A stretch of DNA of 64,000 nt, from contig NC_135015.1 of the NCBI RefSeq assembly GCF_051020955.1, forward strand, positions 2,615,616-2,679,615. The letters are read 5' to 3'. This document shows, piece by piece, positions 36,017 through 49,346 of the stretch. Under the pieces are notes generated by a model. The model had not been told where the DNA came from. It was given only the letters and a program-made list of their open reading frames with translations, and did no database searches. The stretch is from Megalopta genalis. Lineage: Eukaryota > Arthropoda > Insecta > Hymenoptera > Halictidae. A program made the position numbers and the translations under genes. Position 1 is the first letter of the stretch. Every line of letters begins with the position of its first letter.

Positions 36017-38055
36017 CTGCATAAATTTGATATGAATTTACTAATTCGCAACATTATACAAACGTGCAATAGTTAGCAGAAGTTATTATTGTTTATTTAG
36101 TGTTAAATGCTGTGGAGCGTTGAAGACTAAGAAACATTATTTGGTAAATTATTGAGATATACTAAGTTTTCTGAATTCTAAATTTTCACAGTATTAATCT
36201 GTTTCTTCTTGAGAAACAAAACGTTGTTTAACTGGATGAGCATGCAGTTTTTTAAGCAACATTTTGCGTCTATTCTGAGTGTGAATTAAAAAGAATTCTC
36301 AGAATAAAGTATACGTCTATCATATCGGGTTTAACCGAAAAAATTTACGTCTCTTTAAAAGGGAAATGTAATCCTCGAAAAATCGTGTGTTCGAGTCACA
36401 GAGAAAAGTGTGAGAAAGAAAAATTGGGAACGAAAAAGTTCTACAAAAGTGCAGCATCGCGTTTGTTCGTGGAAACGGGAAACATGTGTAATTGTGAGAT
36501 GGAATGATGAAAATTAATGGAACTGTTTCAAACAAGAATATAATGGTAGAAATAGCTCTTGACAAAAGTAACGTCTTTGAATGATATTTGAGAGTAATAA
36601 ATAATAAAGAAAGTTGGCGTAATTTTACTCAACATTTGCCCTAATGAATATTCAGCTGAACGAATGAAGCATTTTTTCAAATGTGATACATTCTAAGAAA
36701 TAGAAAACTTGCATTTAAATAATAAAATACGTTTTATAATGCAATTTTCAAATTGAATTTCGCGGAGCAACAGTGAATAGAAAAATGTATAACTTGAGTG
36801 TGTGTGTGTGTGTGAAAATATATATAAATATAAAAATATTTTAAAATACTGATAACGAAGTGTTTAGGTACAGCCACTATCAAACGAACTATGGCTACAC
36901 ATTTTCGAAACACAGTCCCACTGGATCGTAATTTTCCGATAACTGGAATCTGCGTCGCTCACTTTTCTTATCAACGAATGTTAACAGTCGCGTTGGAAAC
37001 ACATGCTCGTGGTAAAAATGACTGTGTCGACTGTGCGAGAATTATTAATGTCAATGTAAACAGGAATATTTCGGCAGCGAAGATTCTTTCAAAATCAACA
37101 CTTCCTTCACTCTTAACGGAATTCTGATTATCTGATCAGAATAATAAACGAAAATTTTTGCATAAAATGCATTTTCAAGAAAAGGTGTGTTGTGTCAATC
37201 GTGACGAACAGAAAAACAGTTTTACATTCCAATAATGTGAATCCGAAATTATTCTGACGCACATGTGCCATTGAAAACAAAATTAAAATATTTTGAAACA
37301 TAGCTGTAAAACTTTATATCACTTCCATTGTGTAAGAAAATAAAATGTATAAAGTTTCCAATGATTTGATTATTCGCAATATTCATTTAGATAAAAAGCC
37401 ATCGTCCTTGAACGAGCATTTGGAAACCTCTTATTGTTAGAGTACTTCACGAAGCAAATCAAATTCTGTGCTATTCCAGTTCCTTAAAATTCTGTCTTTT
37501 ATTGGTATAATTCGCTAAAGATATTTCAAACGGTCATAATTCTCGCAACAAGAAACGGAGAAAAAGTAATTACACTTTCTGGCCGATTGATCGACGCGCA
37601 AATGAGAACCGCTGGCCTTTGTATCCGCTTGTCCGGAACAAGACGGGACGTAACTGGTCAGAGAAAATACACAGGGTGTGCTGGTTATACGTATGTATAT
37701 AACGTCTCCTGGTCTCGAAGCAGGTGCTCCTTATTGCTCGGTCGTGGATCAGGGGCATTACATTTTCCTCGACAGCCTTAATCCAGTCCACTGATGCCTT
37801 TTTCGCACCCACTGTGACCAAACTGCGCCATTTAACGCGTATACATCAACCTGATCTGCCAGTGCGGTGACTCAAACTATAGCTTCCTAACACGTTAAGT
37901 GCCGGATGACAACCCTAAAAAGTCATTTAATTAATAAAACCGAAAGTTAAACCAGATAGTTAAAATATATCACACAGTAACTATTACTCTTGCATTTAAA
38001 AAATCTTAGTTCGTTCGTATACGGTATGTTCAGTTCAGAACTTTAAATCTAAATG
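36017..38055. other. AT-rich non-coding stretch
   Basis: A short GT tract is at 36798-36814. The segment 37570-37860 is less AT-rich and has overlapping frames on both strands without recognisable products. No gene. Confidence 0.5.
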
Positions 38056-38057
38056 TA

Positions 38058-38300
38058 CTGGTGGTGTGCATATACATATAATTATAGAACCAAAGTAACT
38101 TTTACATCGTTAGTGATATCTAAACGAAACCTTAACAAAATATCGTATTTGTATATTTTCATTTTCTATTACTTCTAATATAGTATTTTCTAGTATAATA
38201 AAAAGATCTTGACAAAATTTCGTGTTTGTATATTTCTATTTTCTATTATTTCTGATATAGAAATATGATATTTTGTTAAATTTTCTTGAGTGAACAAATT
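38058..38300. mobile_element. Partial mariner-type MITE, GGTGGTGTGCAT end
   Basis: The left end CTGGTGGTGTGCATATACAT follows TA (38056-38057) and is homologous to the complete element at 56748-56946 (ATAATTATAGA, AAGTAACTTTTACAT and AGTGATAT in the same order). The right end is missing. The interior contains a worn direct duplication of about 80 bases (CGTATTTGTATATTTTCATT against CGTGTTTGTATATTTCTATT). Confidence 0.5.
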
Positions 38301-41300
38301 TTGTCACGTTATACTGCTTCAAGGGCCAGGCATAACGATAATAAAAAATTGTTGTCGAGGCCTGCATTGAAATATACAAGGTTCTTCTAAAAAACCTTGT
38401 AAAATTGACATTACGCATAGCCCTCGAAATAATGCAACTTAGTCCTAAGAAGCTTTTTGGATGAAGATTTTATCTGAGATACTGTAGCAAAGTTCGTTTA
38501 ATATAAATAAAAAGTGAAAATTCATAAAATTAAATAATATTCAACAGAATTATTGCAACGTACAGTGAAATTGAGAACTTCATGTAACTATGATACAAAT
38601 TTCAAGAGATACATAGTTGCAGCACAAGCGATGGACACATATGTAATACCATAGAGGTCAGAACTAGCACGCGCTGCAAGAAAATGCCACGAAGTTATAT
38701 AGACGTCACTACGATTTGCATAGAAAAAATGCAACTGATAGATAGGGTGAACCGTTGGCCGTCTAGTTCTGTCGCAGTTCAATGAAAGGGTGGAATTGGA
38801 AGGTTTTTATCTGGATCCGTAAGGCTTCGGAAAAAACACGAATGGTAATTCGTGTGCGTGGAATATTATATTATTGCGAGATATTTTATTTATACCGCGT
38901 AGTATTTCTTTGGTAACTGCTATACTGGCATCGCAAAAGTTTCCGACGATATTCAATATCAAACCCGTAATATAGGAGATAGTATCGCGTCCAATTTGGG
39001 AGAGAACTGTTTTTTCCCCCGTAGGTTAATAGTTTACTCGCCGGACACGCGAGGCGATTCCGTCTTGATCGATAGTTACACTTTGTTCCCACGATTCAAC
39101 ATCGTCCATTACAGCCATGAAAAGAGATCACTTCTAGAAAAAATACGAACTCGAAATTATGCTGGTGCTAGAGAGACAGCGTAATAGTAATTAATAGCGT
39201 TTCCAGAGGTACGTATTTATATCAATTTGAGAATAAGAATTGGTGGTTTATATCACTTTGTTTAGAGAGATTATTCTCTTGGTCTTGCGAAGTATTTTTT
39301 TGTATTTTGATCGCGAACATTTCTCGAGAAATTTGATCATCGCTAGCATTTTTAGAAACGCGTACGCGTTTATGGTTTATTTTTATGTAGAGGTAGAGCG
39401 TGAACCCTCAATGAGTAGGGATAAAAATGTCAATCTTTTTAAATAAAATGGAACAGATTTAGCCGTTCTGATGAAAACAATATTAACAGAGAATATATTG
39501 TAACAACAAATAAAATTATAATAGCAAATTTAGATTGAAATTGCCGCGCGGAATAATTGATTTAAAAATTATTCATAGAGTGGGCATTCAGCCATAAAAA
39601 CTGTTAGATATAGAGGAAAATTAAAGGTCGCTGTGGGAGACTATGGTGTTGCCAGGGGGGAGAATGATGAATGGAAAGGGAGCAGTTTCGCATCAGCCAG
39701 AAATCCTGAATACGATCTTCGACGTCTAGCATTTTCTCACGAACGTCGAACTTCAAATTTATTGGGGCCTCGAGCTCCTCCATAGTTGCTCTTTCCATTA
39801 AATCTCCGTTTCCATCTCGTTTCTGCCGTTCGATGCTTTTCCTTCTGGTCGCATATTCATGACTAGAAGCATGGTAAACAATTTTATTTCTACATTTCTA
39901 TCGCTATTGAGAAATTAGCTATTGTACTATACGTAAAGACAATAGGGAGGAAATTGATGGCGAAATACCGACTATGAAACTTTCGTATTTTTATCGATGA
40001 ACAATCGTATTGATTCAATATTCAGTAAATGGGTGTAATATATTGATTGCAAATTTTTACATTATTTTTATGCTATTACTATTTTATTATTTTCATATTA
40101 TTACTGTTATATTATCGTTATATTATTACTGTCATGTTATTTTTATGTTATTACTTTTATATTGTTTGTAAGAAATACGTTACTATTGCATTCTTCTTTC
40201 TTGCAATTACAGCAGAATATTTTTAATTTACATGAAAATCCGTAATCTCGTTATGAATTTTAAATCACAAACCTGTTTGTTATGGTTCCAACAATCCAAC
40301 AAGATCCCAACAATATTTTAACCAATTTGAATTGTCGTTTACTTACCCAATTTTCGGCTATTAAGTAAAATAAATAACAGTTACGTTGAGGATAACATAC
40401 TAATGGATCTACAACTAATATATACAAAGATATATTTAAAAATTTGATAAATGGAGCTCAGAATTGTCCCGCGAGCATCGTCAATTGTATAGTAGTCGTA
40501 CGGAGATCCGCCGTCCGAGGGTTAATCGAATATTTCCTGCTACGGGTGGTAATGAAAGAGACTTAACCCCTAACTGTGGTACGATGTTTTTCACTAAAAT
40601 AAATGGTATATTGAGATCATGATAGATCCCACATAAAAAGTGCAAAAAGTAAATCTAATTATTATAGGTGTTAATCTAACTCTAGATAAACCATTCATAC
40701 TATTCTATTCTTAGCCCGTGAATAAAATAATAATAATAATAAGGTGAAAAATTAAACGTTTTCTACAAAATAAAATAGGAATACCGTGTTGGGGTTACTT
40801 CTGACCGCAATACAGTTTTATAAAAAAGACACAATCGAATTGATTGCGACTTTTCATCGCTTTTGTTGCAACTTAAGTTTGAATTATATATCATAATAAT
40901 GATATATCATTGAATATATATCATAATCTCAACAATCTCGTAATAGAAAAATATGAACCGGTGATTTTAACCTTTACTGCCAACCAACGATAATATCGTT
41001 GTTAGTGGAAACAATGTTTTCTTAATATTTTCCATAAATACCAGTTTTATTTCTTAATTTATGTTCCTTCATGAATTTTCTAGTTATCAGATTTTACAAA
41101 ATTTCTTTCGGAAACTTTAAACTACAACAAACAGGCTTTGGTATTTTGCGTTCATGTACATACAATTCTTTTGATCGGCACTAAAATGGTTAAGCTAGAA
41201 AAAAATTGTCAGAATCTGTACGCATTAAGGGCAATTTGATAGGTGCGCCCACACAAACGTGCAATCACCAAGTACTTCGCAATAGCATCGCTGGAATTCA

Positions 41301-41380
41301 TTGGGTTGCATAAAAGCAATCGATCGTAGTTATGCCACGCGATGATTAACTTTCAAGTGATTTCATTGCGTTCGCACATC
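38301..41380. other. AT-rich non-coding stretch
   Basis: Contents: a TTATTA-rich minisatellite-like tract at 40057-40172 (units like TATTACTGTTATATTAT) and a fragment of the TTAA-bounded repeat at about 40565-40800. Frames at 38886-39184 and 39240-39446 match nothing. No gene. Confidence 0.5.
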
Positions 41381-41706
41381 CGTTGTCACGGCCGGCAATG
41401 GGTGGTTGTGTTGTCTCTATGTGCGTGTACGGAATATATCGGCGGGGTGTGGAGGATGTCGTACGGCATCCCGAAGCGAAGGAAGACATGAGGGGAACAG
41501 TAACCGGTGGTAGTTGCGTTCGTACGCCCCCCACTAAGTTTCGTCGCGACGAGGAGGGACGTGGCCGCCACCACCGCCGCCACTACCACTACTACCACCA
41601 TCAGCACCACCACCACCACCACCACCACCGTCATCAGCATCAGCAGCAGGAGCACCACCACTACCACCACCACTACCACCACCGCCACCACCGCCGTCGC
41701 CGCCGT

Positions 41707-41741
<35 letters not shown>

Positions 41742-42255
41742 CCACCGACGTCGCGATGCCGTGTGTGAATTCGCCTTGCATCGTCGGCGTCGTCTCAGTT
41801 ACCAACAGTCCGCGCGATCGTTCACGTCGAAGTATTAGTGAAGTGAGTGAAGCTGGAGAGAGAGGGAGAGAGAAAGAGAAAAGTAACCAAGAGATAAAAA
41901 AGGGAAGAGAGGATCGTGAATGAGCGAGAGGAAGATATCGAGACCGGCTGCATACGTGCGCGAGAGGGAAAACTGAGGGATAGAAATAAAAGTGGAAAGG
42001 AAGAGGAAAGGAACGTCGCGTCGGAGGGAGCTTGAGAGCAAGAGAGAGAGAGAGGGAGGGAGAGAGTGAGAGAGGGAACAGTGAGTCGGAAAGAGCGAAA
42101 GAGAGGGGAAAGCACGCTACGAGCCATGCCGCACAGTCTCGCCTGAACAAAGGAAGGCTCCCTCAACCGAGGGTCGATTCCGATCGACGAACCGTTGGTC
42201 CCCCTTCGTTAGTCTTCGCCGCGCCTCGTGCGGCACGAGTGTGTACGAAGCGGTC
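41381..42255 (+). promoter_or_regulatory. CpG-rich promoter region with GA tracts
   Basis: After 1.5 kb of AT-rich DNA the sequence becomes CpG-rich at about 41380, passes through a (CCA/CCG)n tract and then GA-rich runs at about 41850-42110 (several GAGAGAG strings), which in insects are binding sites for GAGA-type factors. This leads to an initiator TCAGTC at 42254-42259. With A42256 as +1, GGAAC falls at +28 to +32 and matches four of five positions of the DPE consensus RGWYV. No TATA box is seen at the usual distance. Long open frames here on both strands follow from the triplet repeat and purine skew. Confidence 0.42.
41565..41755. repeat. (CCA/CCG)n trinucleotide tract, about 190 bases
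   Basis: Imperfect CCA repeats (41565-41685) pass into CCG/CGT repeats (41686-41755). In different frames this reads as poly-His and Arg, poly-Thr and Ala, or poly-Val and Ala on the opposite strand. All three frames being open is a property of the repeat and not evidence of coding. It lies inside the promoter-proximal CpG island. Confidence 0.85.
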
Positions 42256-43103
42256 AGTCACGTAGCAGCGGCCGAGCCGTGCGGAACAAAGAGCGGAACA
42301 GTTGAAAAGAGGAACGGCAGAGAACGAGAAGCAAGCGTGCGTCTGTGAACCGGCTCGCCGGCAAAAGAGACAGAGAGGAAAAAGACAAACCGAAGAATAA
42401 TATACGTGCTTTTTGACGGGTCGTTTCGTTCCCATTGGTCGATATAGAAGCCCAAGCACACGCACACGTACGTGCTCTCTTTTGAACGCGGAGGGAATTC
42501 CTTGGTATTCGTTGAAATTTTCCATCGGAATCGGCTCCGAGTGTATGCGGGCACGTTCGACATCGCCCCCGCGTATCGTATCTGGCTGCAATTTGTGTCG
42601 AAGTTGTTCAACGCCGAGGAAACGCGTGTGTGCTCTTTCTATCAAGGTGCTTTCGTATTTCAAGTTCAAGTCCGAAGAGAGACCGAAGGACACATCGAGT
42701 CAGATCTTCGACTGACAGGTTCCTGCGTGCATGCGTGCCGAACGTACCGGCAACCTAACCTAACGACCGTTCGCACTCCGTACCGCCAGTACCGTCGGTG
42801 ACCAACGGCCGTCGTTCATTTGTACGCAAACCAACGAGAACCGATCGTCGCGTACATTGTTGCTGCCGAAAGTGCTAGGAAGCTCGACCAAGTGTGACGA
42901 AAGCAGGATCCGGATATACGAACAAAAAAAGTGACTAAAGGCGACCGATCCACACCGTCTACATCTCCCGCTTTGTGTGACATGTGCCACAGGAACACTG
43001 TGCGAGTTTGAAAGAAGTAGAGCGTTTTTTCTCGACAAAAAAATAGAATATAAAAGCAGTGTGCTCTCCGTTCAACCACCTACGGATTATCCTCGTATTT
43101 ACG
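42256..43103 (+). other. Putative first exon, largely 5' untranslated
   Basis: It runs from the predicted start site to a canonical donor, TTTACG|GTGAGT, at 43103/43104. Composition is CpG-rich throughout and falls to AT-rich directly after the donor, as expected at an exon-intron boundary. Several short upstream frames exist (ATG at 42413 and 42472). The frame from ATG 42977 reads into the donor (MTCATGTLCEFERSRAFFLD onward) and could be a coding start, though nothing in it is recognisable. The gene cannot be named because no downstream exon is identified. A single exon with another start site, or a long non-coding RNA, would look the same. Confidence 0.4.
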
Positions 43104-46100
43104 GTGAGTTTAATATTACACTTTTTATTCAAATTAAACCGATGACGCTGCTGCCAGCGACTCCATGTTGAAGCGGCAAAACCCAGCAGATGTAGCGTTG
43201 ATAATTGCTCGCGTTCAAGTGGAATTGAATGGTCTTTCGTGGTTTCATAAGGAAACTATAGGCTCCGGAACTAGTTCTTCGCAGTTTTCGGTGAACCACG
43301 CCGAAATTGTTGTGAGATGGCGTGTGTTCCGAAGATTCTAGAATAGTCGTACTATGATTGGCTTATTCAGGAAAATCGTGACTTATTTTGGACGGTACGC
43401 GGCACAAACGTCTCTGTTTATTGTCCTTCTGACATTTCATGTGTCATTGACAAGATTTTGTCGTGGGAATGGTAATACATATCTGGATGGTAATCACCTT
43501 CCATCGAAATGCTAAGTTCTAAATAATATTAAGCGCGGATTCTAATTTCCGCCGGCACTGTTGTGTAATTACTCCACGACTCTCGATGTTTAAAGATCGA
43601 GCATTTCTAAGTTTAGAATTTTCAAGGTCTCGCGGCTCACCGGAGAATTGACTTCGGTCGATCAAATATTTATTGCCGTTGTGAAATTTTTTCCATTATC
43701 TTGGGAAATCGAGACTCTGCTGACTGAAAACTAGTGGAAATCAATATAAACGAAGATTAAGAAGCCTGTGACTTGTGCCAAGGTTAGGCAATACATATTT
43801 GCGAGCGTTAGGATTTTCTGAACTTGAAAATTGAATTCGATATTTACAGTTTCGAATTCACCGTGTAATGAATTATAAACAGAATTGTCAGTCTCATTAT
43901 TTATGTACGATGTTTATTTATTAATAGTAATTTATTCGTTGGAAAATTTAATTGATGACTGTAGTATAGTCAACTATAAATATTCTTGTGGATTGTTAAA
44001 TGTTTTCTTTCTTTGTGATCAAGACTTTGAAGTTTATGCGGTTCGCAGACCATCCTACTTCCGGTGACATTCATTACAGCGAGCGGCTGTTACAATATTC
44101 AACAAAATTCGTTCGTCCCAAGCATACAAATCTAATTTATTATAAACATAGGGACGTCATCGGAACTTTTTGATATTTGTACTTTTTCAGTAATTCAAAT
44201 TTTTTAGCACTTCTCGATGTTTCCTGTTATTTCTAGAAGCACTGAAATTTTCAATAATATTTTCTTAAATATAAATCGCGTCACGCATTAAGTACCGCGA
44301 TATTTGACAGTTTCGATTTTCTTGAATTTTAGAGAATGTGAAGTGTCACCTTTAGAATCTTGACTTGCGCGTTCAAGGGCGCCACCATTTTCATCCCCTG
44401 TTGCTCTCGTGACTTCAGCATATAGGAAGCCGACGAGTAACATTTTTCTTGCATGAAAAAACTATGATCTACAACGAATTACAGCTGAATTTACATTATG
44501 ATTATTTAAAAAATATTTCAATTTTTGAAAATGGTACCAGATGTTTTGAAATTACTACGTATAATACCTTCAAATAGTGTATCTCAAAATGAAAACACTA
44601 AGAGCGACAGCTCAGTAGTACTTTATAATCAGTTTTGGAAATCTACAATTTTAAGAAAGAAGAATTAGTACATTATTTTGTTACAACATTTTTATTCAAA
44701 CTAATTCATTAATTCACAAATTTCTTTCATACGTTTCTCTTTTTGACACAAGTTTTATTATAATAGTGATGAATTCTTCTCGTCGTTCGAGGGTTGATAA
44801 TATTAACTGTTTCTTTTTAAGAAGAAAATATTAATTTATTTATAGAAATACCAGAATTTCTCGATTTTGCGCGAATAAGCGAGTTGATTAAAAAATTTCT
44901 CGCAAAAATATTCGAGCCGGATAATGCGAAAACGAAAAAAATAATTTCGAAACGAGTTACGTCGACTCGTCTGGTAATTCTACCGTTAAGTGCTTAACAT
45001 TTTTATTGTTGACCCGAAAGTCCGAAAAGCTGAATACGCGAATTCATATACGCTGGCACGATGAGTTTTATTCGTCTCTGTTCTCGAGCGAGCGAAATTC
45101 ATAACAGAAAGAACGGACGGACGGCCGGTATAAGCGTGCTCGAAGGAAACAGCTATCAAAATTCATCGAGATCAAGTGGGTTTCGCCGCGAAACAAGCTG
45201 GTTTTGTACTCGTGGCATCGAGTATCTTCTCCTCGCGTTGATGATTCATTTTCGAATGGAATAATGCGCGTTCATCGATGCAGGTCGCTCATCGATTTCT
45301 CTCCTGAACGAAAGGTTTGGCTCTTCGAGGGAGATCAAACATACATTTGAGAAATATTACATCTTCACTTTTCGAAGCTAATTATTAATTACGAGGTCTA
45401 GAATGTAAATCTTAATGGTTAGCTATTAGAAGCCCCTTCTTGTGGTTCATGTTCCTTGTCTTGATCAATCTAATATTAGTTTAACTCATAGATATTGATG
45501 TCTGAACTTTTAACGTCCTCCTCCTTCATTTTAATGATTCACTTTATTGCAAACTACTTTTTTTTCCTGTACAGTTCTTATAATCAATATTAGTATAAAC
45601 AAACCGAAACAAACTTGTGGCAGTTCAATTTAAAATAATATGCATTAAGTTGAACATTTTCTCGGTCATCAAGCATTAATAATTCAAGCAACATGAATGT
45701 TATTCATATGCTTTTAAATCGAAACAAAATTTGATTCTTTTGTTATGAAAATTTATAAATAAAAGTAAGTGGAGACATACATGAAATAAATAAAATGTCG
45801 TTATATCAGAGAAATTGTTAAGGACGAAGTGCTAATCATTGCAGCTGTGAAAGAAGTCGGAGTATTAATACTGAATATACCGAGCTATCAAAATACGAAG
45901 TACAAAAATGTACCGATTGAAATTTTTCTCAACTTGAATTACTCTCTGCGTACGTGTAAATTAATATTTCAACGTTGCATAAAAATGACAAAATTTTATT
46001 TTCCTGTATGAGGCACAAAAATGCTCTTAACGAGATTTTAATTAAATTTCTCCATGTACGAGTGAGTTAATATACAAAATAAATTCGGACAGTGGCATTA

Positions 46101-47487
46101 TAAATGAATAAAAATTCTACCATGTTTTATAATGATACATATTTGATAATTAATTGTAAATATTGTAACAAAAAATATGTTGAGTAAGTAGAATAGACTT
46201 TAATCATTAATTATTTTATTAGCACCGATAATAATCACAAATATTCTATCGAATGTATAAAAATATATTTTATTTAAGAGAGTATTTTGCTTTCCAAAGA
46301 GAATACGACAAAATTTTGAAAATTTGATTCACACAGAATAAAAGGAACTGTACCAATTATAACATGTACAGTAGAGAACACTGTATCAGTTCCGCGATAA
46401 ACGGCAGAAACTCGTGTAGAGCGAATCAGAAATCCTGATAAGTATAGCCATCGAGCCTATAGAATCGTTTCATTCATAACTCCGAGGATATACGCTTGCT
46501 TCGTGACAGTACATGAGTCACTTTTACGCGATTCCGAGTAAATACGTTTCACTTTAAAACGTCCACGTGTTCGGTATAGAAGGTTACGTCAAAACACTAG
46601 AATTTTTCTTTCGGACTGACAGAAAATCGTTGTCGCATTTCCGAACGAGAATTAACGCGGCGGGTATCCCAATTATCGACTGAAAGTACAAACTTAGTAG
46701 TGAATTGTGATTCTATCGGTGCAACATTTGTTTGGAGTCCGATGAAATTGTCAAGGAAATTTAGAATTTTTGACTGCAATTTCTGTCCCGCATTATGATG
46801 CGAATTTCTAGAAAGAAAAGAATTATCGCCATCGATTGCAAGAAATTGAAACCAAGTAGCAAGTTCTTTCTTCCAGCAATAATTTTAATAGATTAAAAAT
46901 AATTAACATTTTAAAATTCACTTGTTCTTCCTACTATTTTAAATTGCAGCTACTCAATGTTGCCATAAATAAATACAATTTGTAGTGTAATAATGTAAAA
47001 ACAAATAAATCAGTATCTTCGAAAATAAATATTTTAAAGAGCAGAAATTGTTCTAACTTTATTAGGACAACTATATCTTTATTAACAAATAAACAAATTG
47101 TAATTTATTAATCCTGTTTATGATGGCCATATTAATTAATTGAAACTTGTTTATTTATTACGTTCTACGGGATACGACTAAGCTGCATAAAAAGGTTTTT
47201 CTTTCGTTTTTAATAGCGCTTTTTCGGCAGCTATTAAAACCGTGTACATAAATCCTCGAATATCGTCAAAAATAGCCAGCAATTATCGGGGAATATTTTA
47301 CATTCTCGTCGTTGGAAAATTTGATCAACGCACGCAAAAATACGGGGTCTTTTTTTACCAGTCGAGCGTCGTCTGCGGTACTTGTGTTGATGAACTAAAT
47401 TGAAATTACCAGTTGATTATATGTTGTGTACTTTTTAAAAAAAACGATAGCTCCTCATTTTCTTTTATCTAGAACAGGATAAAAATT

Positions 47488-47611
47488 TTCATATTCTTCT
47501 TGGTTTATCATATTTTTCTTGGTTTTTCATATTCTTGGTTTTTCATATTCTTGGTTCTTCATATTCTTCTTGGTTCTTCATATTCTTCTTGGTTCTGGAT
47601 ATTCATTTGGG
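47488..47611 (+). repeat. Tandem repeat, units of about 15-21 bases
   Basis: Repeated TTCATATTCTTCTTGGTTC units, some lacking the second TTC, occur about seven times. The pattern makes the frame at 47519-47710 read as a hydrophobic F/L/S peptide, which is an artefact of the repeat. Confidence 0.75.
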
Positions 47612-48972
47612 TTTTCATATTTATATGATCGTATACTATTTTCTTGTGTGTGTGTGTTTTACATTAATTTTTCTTTTATTCCTGATTTTTGCATGAGCTC
47701 AATCGATTGATTATAGGAGTTATTTCTAAAGTAGAATTATTTCTTGTACGGTGAATGTCGCACGACGATGTACACGGTTCTAATCAATATGTTCCATACT
47801 CGGTGTTCAATAAACAACATATACCAATATTCGGCTTATTGTCGGTATTAATATGACGTCGTTAGCACATTGCGTACCGGCGGCGTTTAATCAGTTTCCG
47901 TTACATTAGGGATCCGCTGAACCGATGGCTGAGGTTTAATCGATCAACGAGCGAATGTCATAACGAGAACGCTGAGATTTCATTTTTACTGAATTTCAAC
48001 GATAATCGTCGTTAATACCCATTATATTTTCACAGCTGCTTTGAAGGCGCCATTAAAGCCACTAATATAATAAGCGTTTTTTGCGTTTTATAAAGAATCG
48101 ATATCATCATTTCAATCATGCAACCGGAAAGTGATTTAGGGTATGAAATTGAAACAGTGAAAGAAATGATTGTAGTTTTAACGAAAGTGAATTTAAATCG
48201 ATTCTTTCTTCATATTTACAGACCTCACACTTTAACATCGAACAAATATTATTTTTCAACTGTTTTCATACTCTACACAGTTTCAATAATGTTCTCTTTC
48301 CTCTCCATTTGTTAGAATATCGAACGGTGTAAAAGAAAATGTTCCATCGTTACGAATTGATACAATGCTATCGAATTTAAAACATTATTAATTGTTTAAG
48401 ACGATCTGAATTATCGAATTTTTTTTCGATGCGTCTAATTTTTCCGAGTGTTCGAAAGATATCCGCACAATATTCATTGTGTCATTTGAATAATTTACGT
48501 AGCAACATAAGGTCATGGAGTTATCGTGATAATTAATTCATCGAGCGCGAAACGCCAGACCCTAATTGCACATCGATCGACTCTATCTCGTACTGCCAGC
48601 TGATTAAGCCTGCAGCGTGTGTAGTTAGACGGTCGTGTTGACTTTAACATTGACCTATTATGTTTTACTTTTTTTTGTTAGTAGGAGTCAGCCTTCGCAC
48701 GCTGAGGTTACTGTCATTCACAGAACTCTGACTCTGAGAACAGTCACGACAAAGAAAACAGTAAACACAGGAATAAAGTAGTAGACGCAATAACAATGAA
48801 AGCAGTAAACGTAAAAATAACAATGATCGACCAAGTTAAGTAAGAAACTAAGATATTGCCAAATTAACGGTAAAAATCAGTATGTAATCTTCATCTGTTT
48901 AGTATAAATGAGAACAAAATAAGCATAAATCCTTAAAAAGTCGGTGAAACATAAAATATTATTAATTTCATT

Positions 48973-49204
48973 TATGTTATGTTAAGTCCGCGAACATAAT
49001 CGCCGCGGATTTCTTGAGTGCGCGGTATGTAAAATAGTTGGATTGTATTAACGTAATAAAACTTTATTCAGTTGTAACTGTGTTAATGGTATATCTGTGT
49101 ATTCTCACGGCGCTCGGTTGATTAAATACGACTGCTAATAAACGTTGCTCGCTTAAATAGTATTTTAGACCTCGACTTTCCACCAATCACTGCGACATCC
49201 TGAA
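48973..49204. mobile_element. Possible solo LTR
   Basis: A moderately GC-rich island in AT-rich DNA begins TGTTAAGTCCGCG, contains AATAAAACTTTATTCAGTT (a polyadenylation-like signal) near the middle and ends ATCCTGAACA, so TG...CA ends are possible. No flanking duplication and no second LTR were found. The identity is tentative. Confidence 0.2.
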
Positions 49205-49346
49205 CACGTGGAGTCACTGGTCAGGATGACTTTGTAAGATTTAATAAGACTTAATAGGATGACTTAATAAGATTTTCGAAGGTCCGTATTCGGGAATTGA
49301 ACAATTTACATTATATTTCGTTTACATATTTGTATTCATTTATTTT

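Larger units (their letters stand above)
43104..49346. other. AT-rich stretch, probable first intron
   Basis: It begins with the donor GTGAGT. A copy of the TTAA-family repeat lies at about 45755-45860, a worn hAT-like MITE fragment near 46786-46905, a tandem repeat at 47488-47611, and a possible solo LTR at 48973-49204. The patch 45050-45330 is less AT-rich, but its 67-codon frame is unrecognisable. No exon can be defended. Confidence 0.45.

Noticed and set aside
41386..42166. 254-codon frame on the - strand and overlapping His-, Thr- and Ser-rich frames
   Set aside because: They are produced by the (CCA/CCG)n and GA tracts, overlap in several registers on both strands, and coincide with a likely promoter.
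42163..42693. 176-codon frame on the - strand
   Set aside because: It lies antisense to the putative first exon in CpG-rich DNA, has no domain, and no promoter or splice framing on that strand.
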